Of a stretch of DNA of 40,699 nt, positions 8,571-15,993 are shown piece after piece. The stretch spans positions 1 to 40,699 of the forward strand of contig CAJTMX010000035.1 of assembly GCA_910577235.1 (NCBI GenBank). Reading direction: 5' to 3'. The notes under the pieces are model-generated. The model was not told where the DNA came from. It saw only the letters and a program-made list of their open reading frames with translations, and did no database searches. Each line of letters starts with the position of its first letter. Within the stretch, counting starts at the first letter, position 1. The position numbers were made by a program, and so were the translations under genes. Source of the stretch: an uncultured Acetatifactor sp. (GTDB lineage: Bacteria; Bacillota; Clostridia; Lachnospirales; Lachnospiraceae).

Positions 8571-8599
8571 TTGACAGAAAATGAACGAAATGGTAAACT
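8571..8599 (+). promoter_or_regulatory. strong sigma-70-type promoter for the chemoreceptor gene
   Basis: TTGACA (8571-8576) and TAAACT (8594-8599) are separated by exactly 17 nt, in the AT-rich gap just after the exporter stop. The receptor gene is therefore probably transcribed on its own. No sigma-28-type motility promoter was seen. Confidence 0.75.
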
Positions 8600-8642
8600 A
8601 AATATATTATAAAAGTTTAAAACCATGGGAGATAAGAAAAAT

Positions 8643-10799
8643 ATGGGTAAAGCAAAAGATAAGTTGACAGACAGGCAGCAGGGCCGGGCAACTGCGGCAA
8701 ACGGAGTCTCCAAACGCAGAATATCCCCCAACAGTATGATGGTTAAGATGATAGGAGCCTTTGTGATACTGATCATCATGATCTTTCTGGTGGGAACAGT
8801 GTCCTATTCGGTGGCGAAGAAAGTTGTCAGCGAGGAAGTGAAGGTATCTATGGCGGAGACGGTATCTGCCAAGGGAAGTTATCTGGAGCTTGGATTACAG
8901 CAGGTGGACAATCAGATGCTGGAGATCATCTCTATGGAAGAGTGCGGCGCATATTATCTCAATCCCAATCTGGATGTGTCTTCGCTGACCAAGGAGCAGA
9001 CCAACGCAAAGGGAGAGGTGGCCTCCAAGATTCGGAGTATGCAGAGTATTTCCGATTTTGTCTATCATGTGTACCTGATAAGCGATATCGCAACCGGTGT
9101 GTCTACCACACCCGCCACTATGGGAATGTCGTTGTACGGGGATTTTGTGGCATCGGAGGAAGGGCGGCAAATCGACGGTGCGGAGGAGAAATGGGGCTAT
9201 CTGGGTGCCCATCCCTTTCTGGAACAGGTGGTCTATGACAAGGATAACAAATTTAACAGTTCTGATTATGCCGTCAGCCTGTGGCGCAAAGTCAACATGA
9301 AGACCAATATGATTCTGATCGTGGATATCGATAAGAATACGGTCTATGACGCTTTATCGGAATTAAATAACGGCGATGGCAGTTATGCCGCATTTGTTGC
9401 GCCGGGCGGAAGAGAGACTGTGTTCTGTGGCGGCGACTCGGGGGCTGCGATGCAGGAAACAGAGATTCCCGTTTTCAGCCAGATGGAGGCCTATCAGAAC
9501 GCTGTCTCGGCTCAGGCGGCGGACGGATATATGGATGTGCGTTTTCAGGGACAGGCGTATGTGTTTGCCTATTCCCGGATCGGCTCTACGGGAGCCATGT
9601 TGATCACTTTGGTACCCACCAGCCAGTTTCTGGGAAATACTGGCAGTATACAGGCCATTACATATCTCATGGTGTTGATCGCTCTGGCCATTGCCATTAT
9701 CATGTGCGTATTTTTGTCGGGAACTCTGAATAAGGGCGTAACACAGATCACCAGGCCGCTTGACAGGGTGTCCAAGGGTGACTTTACCGTGGAAGTGACA
9801 CTCAGGAGAAAAGATGAGTTTGGACAGATTGCCCGTAGCCTGTCTCATATGATTGCCAGCATGAAATCCCTGATCAGAGAAGTGCAGGGGGTGGTGGTGA
9901 CCGTGCAGCAGACTTCCGGACAGGTGGGGGACAGCACACAGCAGTTGATGGAGTCCAGCGATGAGATACTGGGAGCCATTGAGGAGATCGACCGGGGAGT
10001 ATCTCTGCAGGCGGAGGATGCCCAGGAATGCGTGGTGCAGATTAATTCCCTGTCGGATCAGATTCGCACGGTTTATGAATATTCTGATGAGATCAGCAGA
10101 ATATCGGAGGATGCCAATGCGACAATCGCAGAGGGAATGGAAGTTATACAGGATCTTAGCTCCAAATCCAAGGCGACGGCAGATATCACCGGCGCGATCA
10201 GGCAGGATATATTGTCTCTGAACGATCAGACTCAGTCCATCGGCAATTTTGCGGGAGTGATAGATGAGATCGCATCCCAGACCAATCTGCTGTCCTTGAA
10301 TGCCTCCATCGAGGCTGCCAGGGCGGGCGATGCGGGAAGAGGATTTGCGGTGGTGGCTGAGGAGATACGGATACTGGCCGATCAGTCCCTGAACGCCGCG
10401 CAGCAGATCGGCGGCATCGTGCGGCAGATTCAGTCGCAGACAGATCAGATGGTGGACGCGGTGCATCAGGCCGGCGAGATCGTTGCCTCACAGAACGATT
10501 CTCTGGGTAAGACGCAGGATGCCTTTAACAAGGTGAATGAGCGGGTGAAGATGATGGCGGATAACTTGTCCCAGATGACGGCGGGGATGGCTCAGATCGA
10601 AGAATCCAAGAAGGGAGCCGTAAGCGCCATCACCAATATCTCGGCGGTCTCGGAGCAGACCAGCGCCAATTCCGTGCAGGTGGACGGTATCGCCAAGCGT
10701 CAGAAGGAATATGTTGAAACGCTGAAGGCCACAGTGGAACAGTTGGAAGAGAAGGCAAAGCAGATGGAAGAGGCAGTGAGCCAGCTCAAAGCGGATTAG
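8643..10799 (+). CDS. methyl-accepting chemotaxis protein
   Basis: A 718-residue transmembrane chemoreceptor that senses an extracellular ligand and controls CheA. Membrane helix 1 lies near residues 37-56, an extracytoplasmic sensor domain covers about 60-330 (probably Cache-like, judged only by size and position), helix 2 is near 336-360 and HAMP follows (ITRPLDRVSKGDF). The cytoplasmic coiled coil has the invariant tip EIASQTNLLSLNASIEAARA and AVVAEEIRILADQS. No C-terminal CheR-docking pentapeptide is seen. Two starts are possible: ATG 8625 lacks a ribosome site, whereas ATG 8643 has GGGAGAT at a suitable distance and is preferred. No che or flagellar genes lie in this window, so it is an orphan receptor here. 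The next gene starts 28 nt later and is likely co-transcribed. Confidence 0.93.
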   Translation: MGKAKDKLTDRQQGRATAANGVSKRRISPNSMMVKMIGAFVILIIMIFLVGTVSYSVAKKVVSEEVKVSMAETVSAKGSYLELGLQQVDNQMLEIISMEECGAYYLNPNLDVSSLTKEQTNAKGEVASKIRSMQSISDFVYHVYLISDIATGVSTTPATMGMSLYGDFVASEEGRQIDGAEEKWGYLGAHPFLEQVVYDKDNKFNSSDYAVSLWRKVNMKTNMILIVDIDKNTVYDALSELNNGDGSYAAFVAPGGRETVFCGGDSGAAMQETEIPVFSQMEAYQNAVSAQAADGYMDVRFQGQAYVFAYSRIGSTGAMLITLVPTSQFLGNTGSIQAITYLMVLIALAIAIIMCVFLSGTLNKGVTQITRPLDRVSKGDFTVEVTLRRKDEFGQIARSLSHMIASMKSLIREVQGVVVTVQQTSGQVGDSTQQLMESSDEILGAIEEIDRGVSLQAEDAQECVVQINSLSDQIRTVYEYSDEISRISEDANATIAEGMEVIQDLSSKSKATADITGAIRQDILSLNDQTQSIGNFAGVIDEIASQTNLLSLNASIEAARAGDAGRGFAVVAEEIRILADQSLNAAQQIGGIVRQIQSQTDQMVDAVHQAGEIVASQNDSLGKTQDAFNKVNERVKMMADNLSQMTAGMAQIEESKKGAVSAITNISAVSEQTSANSVQVDGIAKRQKEYVETLKATVEQLEEKAKQMEEAVSQLKAD

Positions 10800-10827
10800 C
10801 GTGAAATTGCAGCGAGGGGGATTTAAA

Positions 10828-12357
10828 ATGAAAAACGGGCATTTTAAGGAGCCTTTAGTGCACAGATTGTTTGCAATCATGTGCGGGATTCTGTTTGCAT
10901 ATTTCTTTCTGATACGTACGGGAACTATAAGGTCGGGATACCACTTTTTGGATGATCACGAATTAATACGGATCGAATATTGGCTGGAACACGGCTCCGA
11001 TCTATGGGAACTGGTATGGAATTTTGCCGGTAATCTGTCTTCGCGCTATCGTCCGCTTTACTGGGTGGAACGGGTAATTGGAACCGCTATATTGGGAAGT
11101 GATCTGTACATTTGGAATGTCTATAAGGCAGTCATGGGAGTTCTGACTTTCTATATGCTATATATGACCGGTTATTATTTACGTCAAAAGTGGTATATTA
11201 ATACTCTGTTTGCCGCTGTGATCATGATAGGCCCCCAGATAACGCCCTGGTATAGAAGCGCCAATCAGGAAAATACAGGACTGTTTTTATGCGCAATCGT
11301 ATTATATTTGATAGCCAGACAGCATAACCGGCAGAAATACAGGCATTTGGCATACAATCTGTCAATAGCGGCATCAGTTCTCCTGTGTAGTTTGGAAAAG
11401 GAAAGTTTTGTATTGATGATACCTGCTTTTGGAGCGATAAAGTATTGGCTGGAATATACTGAGCGGCAGATTCATGATCAGGACAGTACCAAGAGTCTGT
11501 GGCTGGAATGTCTGAAAAGCGGAGGGGTAACCTATGGACTTCTGGCAGCAGGTTTTCTCTTTAATCTGTATATATTGTTGTTCAGGGTAGGACTAGACAA
11601 GGTAAGTTATGCGGGATTTCATGAGGGGACACCTCTGCGGGAGTATTATGTGGGTATAACAAATACTCTGAAAATATATCTGGTTAACTATGTTTGGGTA
11701 GCTGTTATTCTGACGTTGATATTGGTCGTATGCTGTCAGGTAATAGATAAGCACAGAATCCGGTGTTATGTTGGATTCGGCGTTATTTCCGGTTATATTA
11801 TGTGTACGCAGCTGCTTGCGCATGCCAAGAGTATGATGTGGGAGAGGTATATCATTCCTTTTATTATAGGCTATGCTCTCTTTTATGTTTTTGCAGGGTA
11901 TCATATGCTGGCGGCAGACGTGCTGCGGCGCAGAGTATATGCCGGCGTGTTGGCGGCGCTGGTCCTTTTGGGTGCGCTGGATGCCGGTGCGAGAGCGCGG
12001 GACTATACAAGAGATGGGGAATTGATCCAGGGATATTTGGACTATATCGTGCAGAACACGACGGAAGAAGACCATATTATTGGCGCGTACGTTGATGAAG
12101 AGCTGAATCTGGCAGTAGCCAGTTGGCTGGAAACACATGGACGCAGAAAAATGTACTCTTACAATTGGAATACCGGAGAACTGCGGGATAATGTTCAGCT
12201 GGGAGAACCAAATACTGACTCTGTGGACTGGGGGGCGGAGGTAGTGGTGTGTTACAGCATCGATGCCGATAGAATCGAGGATATGATGGGGCTGTCTGAT
12301 TCGGATACTTTTTTGCGGAACCAATATGGTAAATATGCGGTTATTATCAGGCAGTGA
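10828..12357 (+). CDS. multi-pass membrane protein, GT-C glycosyltransferase-like
   Basis: A 509-residue protein with about ten or more membrane helices. After the first helix comes an extracytoplasmic loop with HFLDDHELIRIEYW; an acidic pair at this spot is a feature of GT-C glycosyltransferases (the PMT/ArnT/GtrII kind), which move sugars from lipid carriers outside the membrane. A soluble tail of about 110 residues ends the protein. Family membership is an inference from this layout. A GTG at 10801 opens the same frame, but the ATG at 10828 has GAGGGGGAT upstream and is preferred. The gene follows the chemoreceptor by 28 nt with no terminator. Its base composition is more AT-rich than its neighbours, which may mean separate origin. 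Confidence 0.7.
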   Translation: MKNGHFKEPLVHRLFAIMCGILFAYFFLIRTGTIRSGYHFLDDHELIRIEYWLEHGSDLWELVWNFAGNLSSRYRPLYWVERVIGTAILGSDLYIWNVYKAVMGVLTFYMLYMTGYYLRQKWYINTLFAAVIMIGPQITPWYRSANQENTGLFLCAIVLYLIARQHNRQKYRHLAYNLSIAASVLLCSLEKESFVLMIPAFGAIKYWLEYTERQIHDQDSTKSLWLECLKSGGVTYGLLAAGFLFNLYILLFRVGLDKVSYAGFHEGTPLREYYVGITNTLKIYLVNYVWVAVILTLILVVCCQVIDKHRIRCYVGFGVISGYIMCTQLLAHAKSMMWERYIIPFIIGYALFYVFAGYHMLAADVLRRRVYAGVLAALVLLGALDAGARARDYTRDGELIQGYLDYIVQNTTEEDHIIGAYVDEELNLAVASWLETHGRRKMYSYNWNTGELRDNVQLGEPNTDSVDWGAEVVVCYSIDADRIEDMMGLSDSDTFLRNQYGKYAVIIRQ

Positions 12358-12389
12358 CGCTGTTTAGGTATTTTTATACTTTCAGTATA

Positions 12390-12418
12390 ATGACAGATTT
12401 GGTAAAGTGTGCTATAGT
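12390..12418 (+). promoter_or_regulatory. promoter with an overlapping palindrome
   Basis: ATGACA (12390-12395) and TATAGT (12413-12418) are 17 nt apart and should start a transcript near 12425. A perfect palindrome, TTATACT-TTC-AGTATAA (12374-12390), abuts the -35 box and could be an operator. It is the only promoter seen between the membrane protein gene and the XRE gene. Confidence 0.6.
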
Positions 12419-12475
12419 ATAAACAGTTTAAAGGAAAAGCAGCCGGACGTATATCCGGCAGGAAAGGAAAAAGCC

Positions 12476-12613
12476 ATGTTACGCAGAGATTTCCAGCAAA
12501 AATATAGCAAACTTGAATGTTTTAAGGCGCTGAAAATATATCAGAGCTTTTCTTTGCTATGCTTTTACAGGATAGGGCGAAAACCGAAACCGATACGATG
12601 CCAGGCCGGATGA
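12476..12613 (+). CDS. possible small basic protein (45 residues)
   Basis: This open frame starts at an ATG preceded by GGAAAGGAAA and lies between a good promoter (12390-12418) and a strong terminator (12658-12690). The product is 45 residues and clearly basic, with a short hydrophobic stretch (YQSFSLLCFY) followed by RIGRKPKPIR. A GCCGGA/TCCGGC hairpin (12442-12459) lies just before the ribosome site. No family is recognised. It could be a real small protein, a leader peptide for the following regulator gene, or a chance frame inside a small RNA. The 382-bp stretch 12358-12739 holds this unit and nothing else that could be supported. Confidence 0.35.
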   Translation: MLRRDFQQKYSKLECFKALKIYQSFSLLCFYRIGRKPKPIRCQAG

Positions 12614-12657
12614 GAATTAACGGAGGGCAGGGCAGAACGGATGCATGGATGTAACGA

Positions 12658-12690
12658 CCGCTTATCTTGTAAGGAGATAAGCGGTTTTTT
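12658..12690 (+). terminator. strong intrinsic terminator or attenuator before the XRE gene
   Basis: CCGCTTATCT (12658-12667) pairs perfectly with AGATAAGCGG (12675-12684) across a 7-nt loop, followed at once by six T (12685-12690). It ends the short transcript begun near 12425. Because no separate promoter is seen for the XRE gene at 12740, it may work as an attenuator. Confidence 0.85.
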
Positions 12691-12739
12691 GTATGGACAG
12701 TATTGTATTTTCCTCAAACTGCATTGGGAGGTGACAGGG

Positions 12740-12991
12740 ATGAGACAGATGCCAGCCATCGACATGGTGGCAACGGGACAGAATATTGCGAGGCTGAGGG
12801 ACGCTCAGGGAATGACGGTGAGAGAGTTGCAGGAGATCTTCGGATTTGCCACTCCTCAAGCCATATACAAGTGGCAGCACGGTACTGCGCTGCCCACAGT
12901 GGACAATCTGCTGGTACTGGCGGCAATATTTGAAGTCCATATAGAGGATATCCTGGCGGTACGCCAGGTGCAGACGGCAGTCGGTGCCTAG
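12740..12991 (+). CDS. small XRE-family DNA-binding regulator
   Basis: An 83-residue protein that is essentially a single helix-turn-helix domain of the Cro/CI (XRE) type: NIARLRDAQGMTVRELQEIF forms helices 1-2, then FATPQAIYKWQHGTALPTVD carries the recognition helix, followed by NLLVLAAIFEVHIEDILAV. No ligand-binding or second domain is present. The start is chosen at 12740 because GGGAGGTG lies 6-14 nt upstream; an in-frame ATG at 12641 would read through the terminator hairpin. Such short regulators often control themselves and a neighbour, so the promoter and palindrome at 12374-12418 are possible targets. The partner gene is not evident. A tRNA gene follows. Confidence 0.85.
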   Translation: MRQMPAIDMVATGQNIARLRDAQGMTVRELQEIFGFATPQAIYKWQHGTALPTVDNLLVLAAIFEVHIEDILAVRQVQTAVGA

Positions 12992-13016
12992 ACAGGCTGG
13001 TCTGTACATAAAACGG

Positions 13017-13055
13017 CCCAGGCAGTTTTCACCGTGGGAACGGAAACTGCCTGGG
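13017..13055. other. 14-bp stem hairpin between the XRE gene and tRNA-Lys
   Basis: 13017-13030 pairs with 13042-13055 (CCCAGGCAGTTT core) across an 11-nt loop, with one G-U pair. No U-tract follows on the plus strand; on the minus strand CCGTTTTATG follows. It may end transcripts, or be a processing site just 5 nt before the tRNA 5' end. Confidence 0.6.
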
Positions 13056-13060
13056 CATAG

Positions 13061-13132
13061 ACAGCCGTAGTTCAATGGCAGAATGGCAGACTTTTAATCT
13101 GTAAGATGAGGGTTCAAATCCCTCCGGCTGTA
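13061..13132 (+). tRNA. tRNA-Lys (anticodon UUU)
   Basis: The cloverleaf is complete. Acceptor ACAGCCG (13061-13067) pairs with CGGCTGT (13125-13131), with discriminator A at 13132. D-stem GTTC/GAAT, anticodon stem GCAGA/TCTGT with loop CTTTTAA giving anticodon TTT, and T-stem GAGGG/CCCTC with loop TTCAAAT. CCA is not encoded. No integrase or duplicated tRNA end is nearby, so there is no sign of use as an attachment site. Confidence 0.96.
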
Positions 13133-13159
13133 GTAAGCGGCAACTATCGCCTGGACGGA

Positions 13160-14068
13160 TCAGTTCTTCCGGGACCTGGCGGTGATGATCCAGGGGGCGG
13201 GATCGGACTTGAAAGTGTTATTGCTGCCCAGCTTGGAAACGGACACCTGTATGGTATCCACATCCTCCAGTCCCAGAGCGTTCAAGGTGGCGGGCAGGCT
13301 TGCGGCGGTCTTGAAATCCAACGTGTAAATCACCACATTGATGTTGGGATTGACGCCGGTCAGGTAAGTAAGTTCCTGATCCGTGCTGGCGGAGGCCACC
13401 AAAAATACAAGGGAGGGCACAGGGCAGTCCCTCATACTTTCGCCGTCCACATGGTCGATGATCGTTACGTTGTGGAGGTCAAAATGAGCCACATTGTCCT
13501 CCAGTGTGGCCCGGTCGGCCTGACTGTATTCCACGGCGATGACGGAGCCTTCCGCGGCGATCAGGGCGGCCTCGATGGCGATGCTCTCACCTCCGATGAC
13601 TACCAGATCGTCCTGGGGGTCCACCGCCATCTTGTTCAGTATGATGGCCCGGATCTCGCTGCCCACATACTGTATGGAACCCCTCTGCAACAATTCGTTG
13701 CTCAGGCCGATCTTGGCGGTGTTGCGGGCATTGGGGTTGAGGATCAGCATTCCGGCGGAGGCGTTGATCCCTCTGTCGATCATATCTTTGATCTGTTTGT
13801 GAAGGATCGGCCCGCTGGGGTCGGAACCCTCATTGTACCAGACCTCACACTCTCCCAGCCCCGCGTTCCACAGCCGGTAAAAGATATCGCCTATCCCCGC
13901 GTTGGTAAAGATCAGTGTGGTCTTATGCGCCTCCACCGTGGGGATCACGTTCTTATTCTTTTTCGTGATATCGATGATCTTCACATGTTCCAGGTCAATG
14001 GCAGTGTTCTGAGAATAATACTGCAGCCAGGATAAGATCACGTCATTGGTAAAAATCTGTTTTTCCAT
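13160..14068 (-). CDS. CbiT/CbiE-like methyltransferase homologue of unknown role
   Basis: A 302-residue protein resembling precorrin-6Y/cobalt-precorrin methyltransferases. The C-terminal part follows a Rossmann methyltransferase (CbiT-like): DDLVVIGGESIAIEAAL is motif I, VIAVEY the end of strand 2 with its acidic residue, and NVTIIDHVDGE continues the fold. The glycine-rich SAM loop is reduced compared with the usual GxGxG, so SAM binding is uncertain. The N-terminal half (TTLIFTNAGIGDIFYRLW) vaguely resembles the CbiE domain. No cobalamin genes lie nearby, so it probably has another job. The start at 14068 is chosen for AAGGGGG upstream; longer in-frame starts lack one. It is divergent from the NYN-LOTUS gene and its 3' end faces tRNA-Lys. 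Confidence 0.65.
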   Translation of the reverse strand: MEKQIFTNDVILSWLQYYSQNTAIDLEHVKIIDITKKNKNVIPTVEAHKTTLIFTNAGIGDIFYRLWNAGLGECEVWYNEGSDPSGPILHKQIKDMIDRGINASAGMLILNPNARNTAKIGLSNELLQRGSIQYVGSEIRAIILNKMAVDPQDDLVVIGGESIAIEAALIAAEGSVIAVEYSQADRATLEDNVAHFDLHNVTIIDHVDGESMRDCPVPSLVFLVASASTDQELTYLTGVNPNINVVIYTLDFKTAASLPATLNALGLEDVDTIQVSVSKLGSNNTFKSDPAPWIITARSRKN

Positions 14069-14135
14069 TTGGTATTTCCCCCTTGTCATTATGCGTTTGG
14101 CTGACCGGACAATTTCTCTCTGTCCTCTTACGGAT

Positions 14136-14165
14136 ATTGTACCACCGCCTGATGTGTTTGCGCAA
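14136..14165 (-). promoter_or_regulatory. likely promoter for the CbiT-like gene
   Basis: Read on the minus strand, TTGCGC (14165-14160) and TACAAT (14141-14136) are 18 nt apart, with a TGG extension before the -10. It lies about 70 nt upstream of the chosen start and back to back with the NYN promoter. Confidence 0.5.
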
Positions 14166-14196
14166 ACATTTCTTTTCTCATCGGACGGTCCAATGG

Positions 14197-14225
14197 TTGC
14201 CTTTTTTGTAAAAGTGGGATACAAT
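14197..14225 (+). promoter_or_regulatory. likely promoter for the NYN-LOTUS gene
   Basis: TTGCCT (14197-14202) and TACAAT (14220-14225) are 17 nt apart, about 30 nt before the start codon at 14255, so the mRNA leader is very short. The two divergent promoters are about 30 bp apart. Confidence 0.6.
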
Positions 14226-14254
14226 AAAAATATAGCAAGAGACGGGAGGGCTTT

Positions 14255-15169
14255 ATGGAGAGAAAATACGCGCTGCTAATAGACGCTGAGAATACCAGTT
14301 CCAAATATGTGGACGTGATCATCAGCGAGTTAAAAAAATACGGAATTATCACTTATCAGAGGATGTACGGGGACTTTACCAACCCGGATCTGTCCAGCTG
14401 GAACAAGAAGGCTCTGAAATATGCCATCGTGCCCATACAGCAGTCCCGGTATTCCACAGCCAAGAACGCGGCGGATATCATGCTGGTCATTGATGCCATG
14501 GATATCCTGTACAAGGGCAGTATAGACGGTTTCTGCATCGTGACCTCGGACAGTGATTTCACCCGTCTGGTGAGCCGTCTGCGCGAGGAGGGCAAATCCG
14601 TGATCGGCATGGGCAAGAGCGATGCCTCCAAGACCTTTATCGCCGTCTGTGACGAGTATAAATTCCTGGATAAGATCGTGGATGACGAGTCCAAAGGGGA
14701 CAGGCCCGGGGCGGAGAAAGATTCCATCACTCCCATCGGAGAGATCAAATCCGCCATCAACAATCTGCTGCAGGAGTGTGAAAACAACGGGGAGTCGGCC
14801 AACCTGGGCATGGTTAAGAGCAACCTTCAAAGACTATACCCGGATTTTGACGAGCGCAACTACGGCTACAGCTCCATGATGAAATTTATCACCGAGGCCA
14901 CCAGATTTAAGATCGTCAAACAGGGTACCACGATCCTGGTGGTGAGGGGCGGTCAGGGCGTGCCTGTGAATATGGAGACCAATGTGCAGCAGTTTATCAT
15001 TCGCAGGGCGGAGCAGCACATCAAGCTGGAGATTCTGGGGCAGCAGCTCCACGAGCACTTTCCGAACTTTAAGTGCAAGGACTACGGATACGCCCGTCTG
15101 TCCCGCTATGTGAGCAGCATCGAGGGAGTACAGATCGACGGCAACAATATCGTGTCCCGGCAGAATTGA
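14255..15169 (+). CDS. NYN-domain putative ribonuclease with OST-HTH/LOTUS domains
   Basis: A 304-residue protein. Residues 1-145 are a NYN (LabA/DUF88, PIN-like) domain with the acidic residues expected of a metal-dependent RNase: ALLIDAEN, NAADIMLVIDAMD and CIVTSDSDFT. Residues about 160-230 and 235-304 look like two OST-HTH (LOTUS) winged-helix domains (LLQECENNG...LYPDFDERNYGYSSMMKFI and GQQLHEHFPNFKCKDYGYARLSRYV), a class that binds RNA. This NYN plus LOTUS arrangement is known in bacteria and resembles eukaryotic RNA-control proteins, but the bacterial targets are largely unknown. The start has GGGAGGG just upstream. It is transcribed divergently from the CbiT-like gene. Confidence 0.88.
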   Translation: MERKYALLIDAENTSSKYVDVIISELKKYGIITYQRMYGDFTNPDLSSWNKKALKYAIVPIQQSRYSTAKNAADIMLVIDAMDILYKGSIDGFCIVTSDSDFTRLVSRLREEGKSVIGMGKSDASKTFIAVCDEYKFLDKIVDDESKGDRPGAEKDSITPIGEIKSAINNLLQECENNGESANLGMVKSNLQRLYPDFDERNYGYSSMMKFITEATRFKIVKQGTTILVVRGGQGVPVNMETNVQQFIIRRAEQHIKLEILGQQLHEHFPNFKCKDYGYARLSRYVSSIEGVQIDGNNIVSRQN

Positions 15170-15209
15170 GCGGGGGTTCGCGGCCGCGATGCAGATATAA
15201 GCTCTGAAA

Positions 15210-15251
15210 AGTAGATAAAAAGTTGATATTTCCGCCTTATACTGTTATGCT
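15210..15251 (+). promoter_or_regulatory. promoter with 19-bp direct-repeat operator for the two-component operon
   Basis: AGTAGATAAAAAGTTGATA (15210-15228) contains two half-sites, GTAGATA and GTTGATA, 11 bp apart, the one-turn spacing typical of OmpR-family binding sites. Its last six bases serve as a -35 (TTGATA, 15223-15228), 17 nt from TATGCT (15246-15251). The identical 19-mer occurs at 19918-19936 before the ABC transporter. Confidence 0.7.
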
Positions 15252-15321
15252 GAGTGAGGTGCCGCAGGACTTGCCGGTTGGCGCGGACCCGGGGAAGTAT
15301 AACAGGAAAGGCGGATTTTTT

Positions 15322-15993
15322 ATGTATAAGATACTCATTGTGGACGATGAGCCGGACGTGGTAAGCCTAATAAAAGATTATTTCGAGTTAAACGGCTATG
15401 TAACGCTGACGGCCTGCAGCGGGGAAAAAGCCATGGAGCTGGCGCTTAAGCAGCCGGATCTGATCCTGCTGGATATCAATATGCCCCATATGGACGGTCT
15501 GGCGGTGTGCCGCCGGATACGGGACTATGTGTCCTGTCCCATCCTGTTTCTCACGGCCAGGGTGGAGGACAGCGACAAGATACAGGGCTTTGCGGCGGGA
15601 GGGGACGACTATATCCAGAAGCCCTTTTCCATGGAAGAGCTGGGAGCCAGGGTGGCGGCCCATATCCGCCGTGAGCACAGGTGCAAGGCGGATGCCAACG
15701 TGCGGTTCTGGGGGAGGATGGTCATAGACTATACCGCCAGGACGGTGGCGGTGGAAGGGCCTGTGATCCCCTTTGCCAAAAAGGAATACGAGATCATTGA
15801 ACTGCTGTCATTGAATCCGGGCCAGGTATTTGACAAGGAGAGAATCTATGAGAAACTCTGGGGCTATGACGCCGAGGGGGACAGCAGCGTGGTGGCGGAG
15901 CACGTGCGCCGGATACGGGCCAAGCTCAAGGAGTACGGCGAGGAATATCATCTGGAGACGGTATGGGGGATGGGATACAGATGGAAGAAATGA
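15322..15993 (+). CDS. OmpR-family response regulator
   Basis: A 223-residue transcription factor of a two-component system. The receiver domain (1-120) has the acidic pair VDDEPD, the phosphoacceptor Asp in LILLDINMP, the conserved Thr in FLTAR and Lys in QKPFS. A winged-helix OmpR/PhoB domain follows (125-223), ending with VRRIRAKL and TVWGMGYRWKK. The start at 15322 is chosen for AGGAAAGGCGG upstream and because the receiver begins at MYKILIVDDE; an in-frame ATG at 15223 would lie inside the -35 region. The gene overlaps the kinase gene. The 19-bp direct repeat upstream, also found before the ABC transporter, is its likely binding site. Confidence 0.93.
   Translation: MYKILIVDDEPDVVSLIKDYFELNGYVTLTACSGEKAMELALKQPDLILLDINMPHMDGLAVCRRIRDYVSCPILFLTARVEDSDKIQGFAAGGDDYIQKPFSMEELGARVAAHIRREHRCKADANVRFWGRMVIDYTARTVAVEGPVIPFAKKEYEIIELLSLNPGQVFDKERIYEKLWGYDAEGDSSVVAEHVRRIRAKLKEYGEEYHLETVWGMGYRWKK

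Noticed and set aside
13061..13132. tRNA-Lys as an integration site for a genomic island
   Set aside because: No integrase, no duplicated tRNA 3' end and ordinary genes on both sides.
13106..14035. A plus-strand frame of 309 codons opposite the CbiT-like gene, beginning inside tRNA-Lys
   Set aside because: It starts within a tRNA, has no ribosome site, and the minus-strand product has methyltransferase features.
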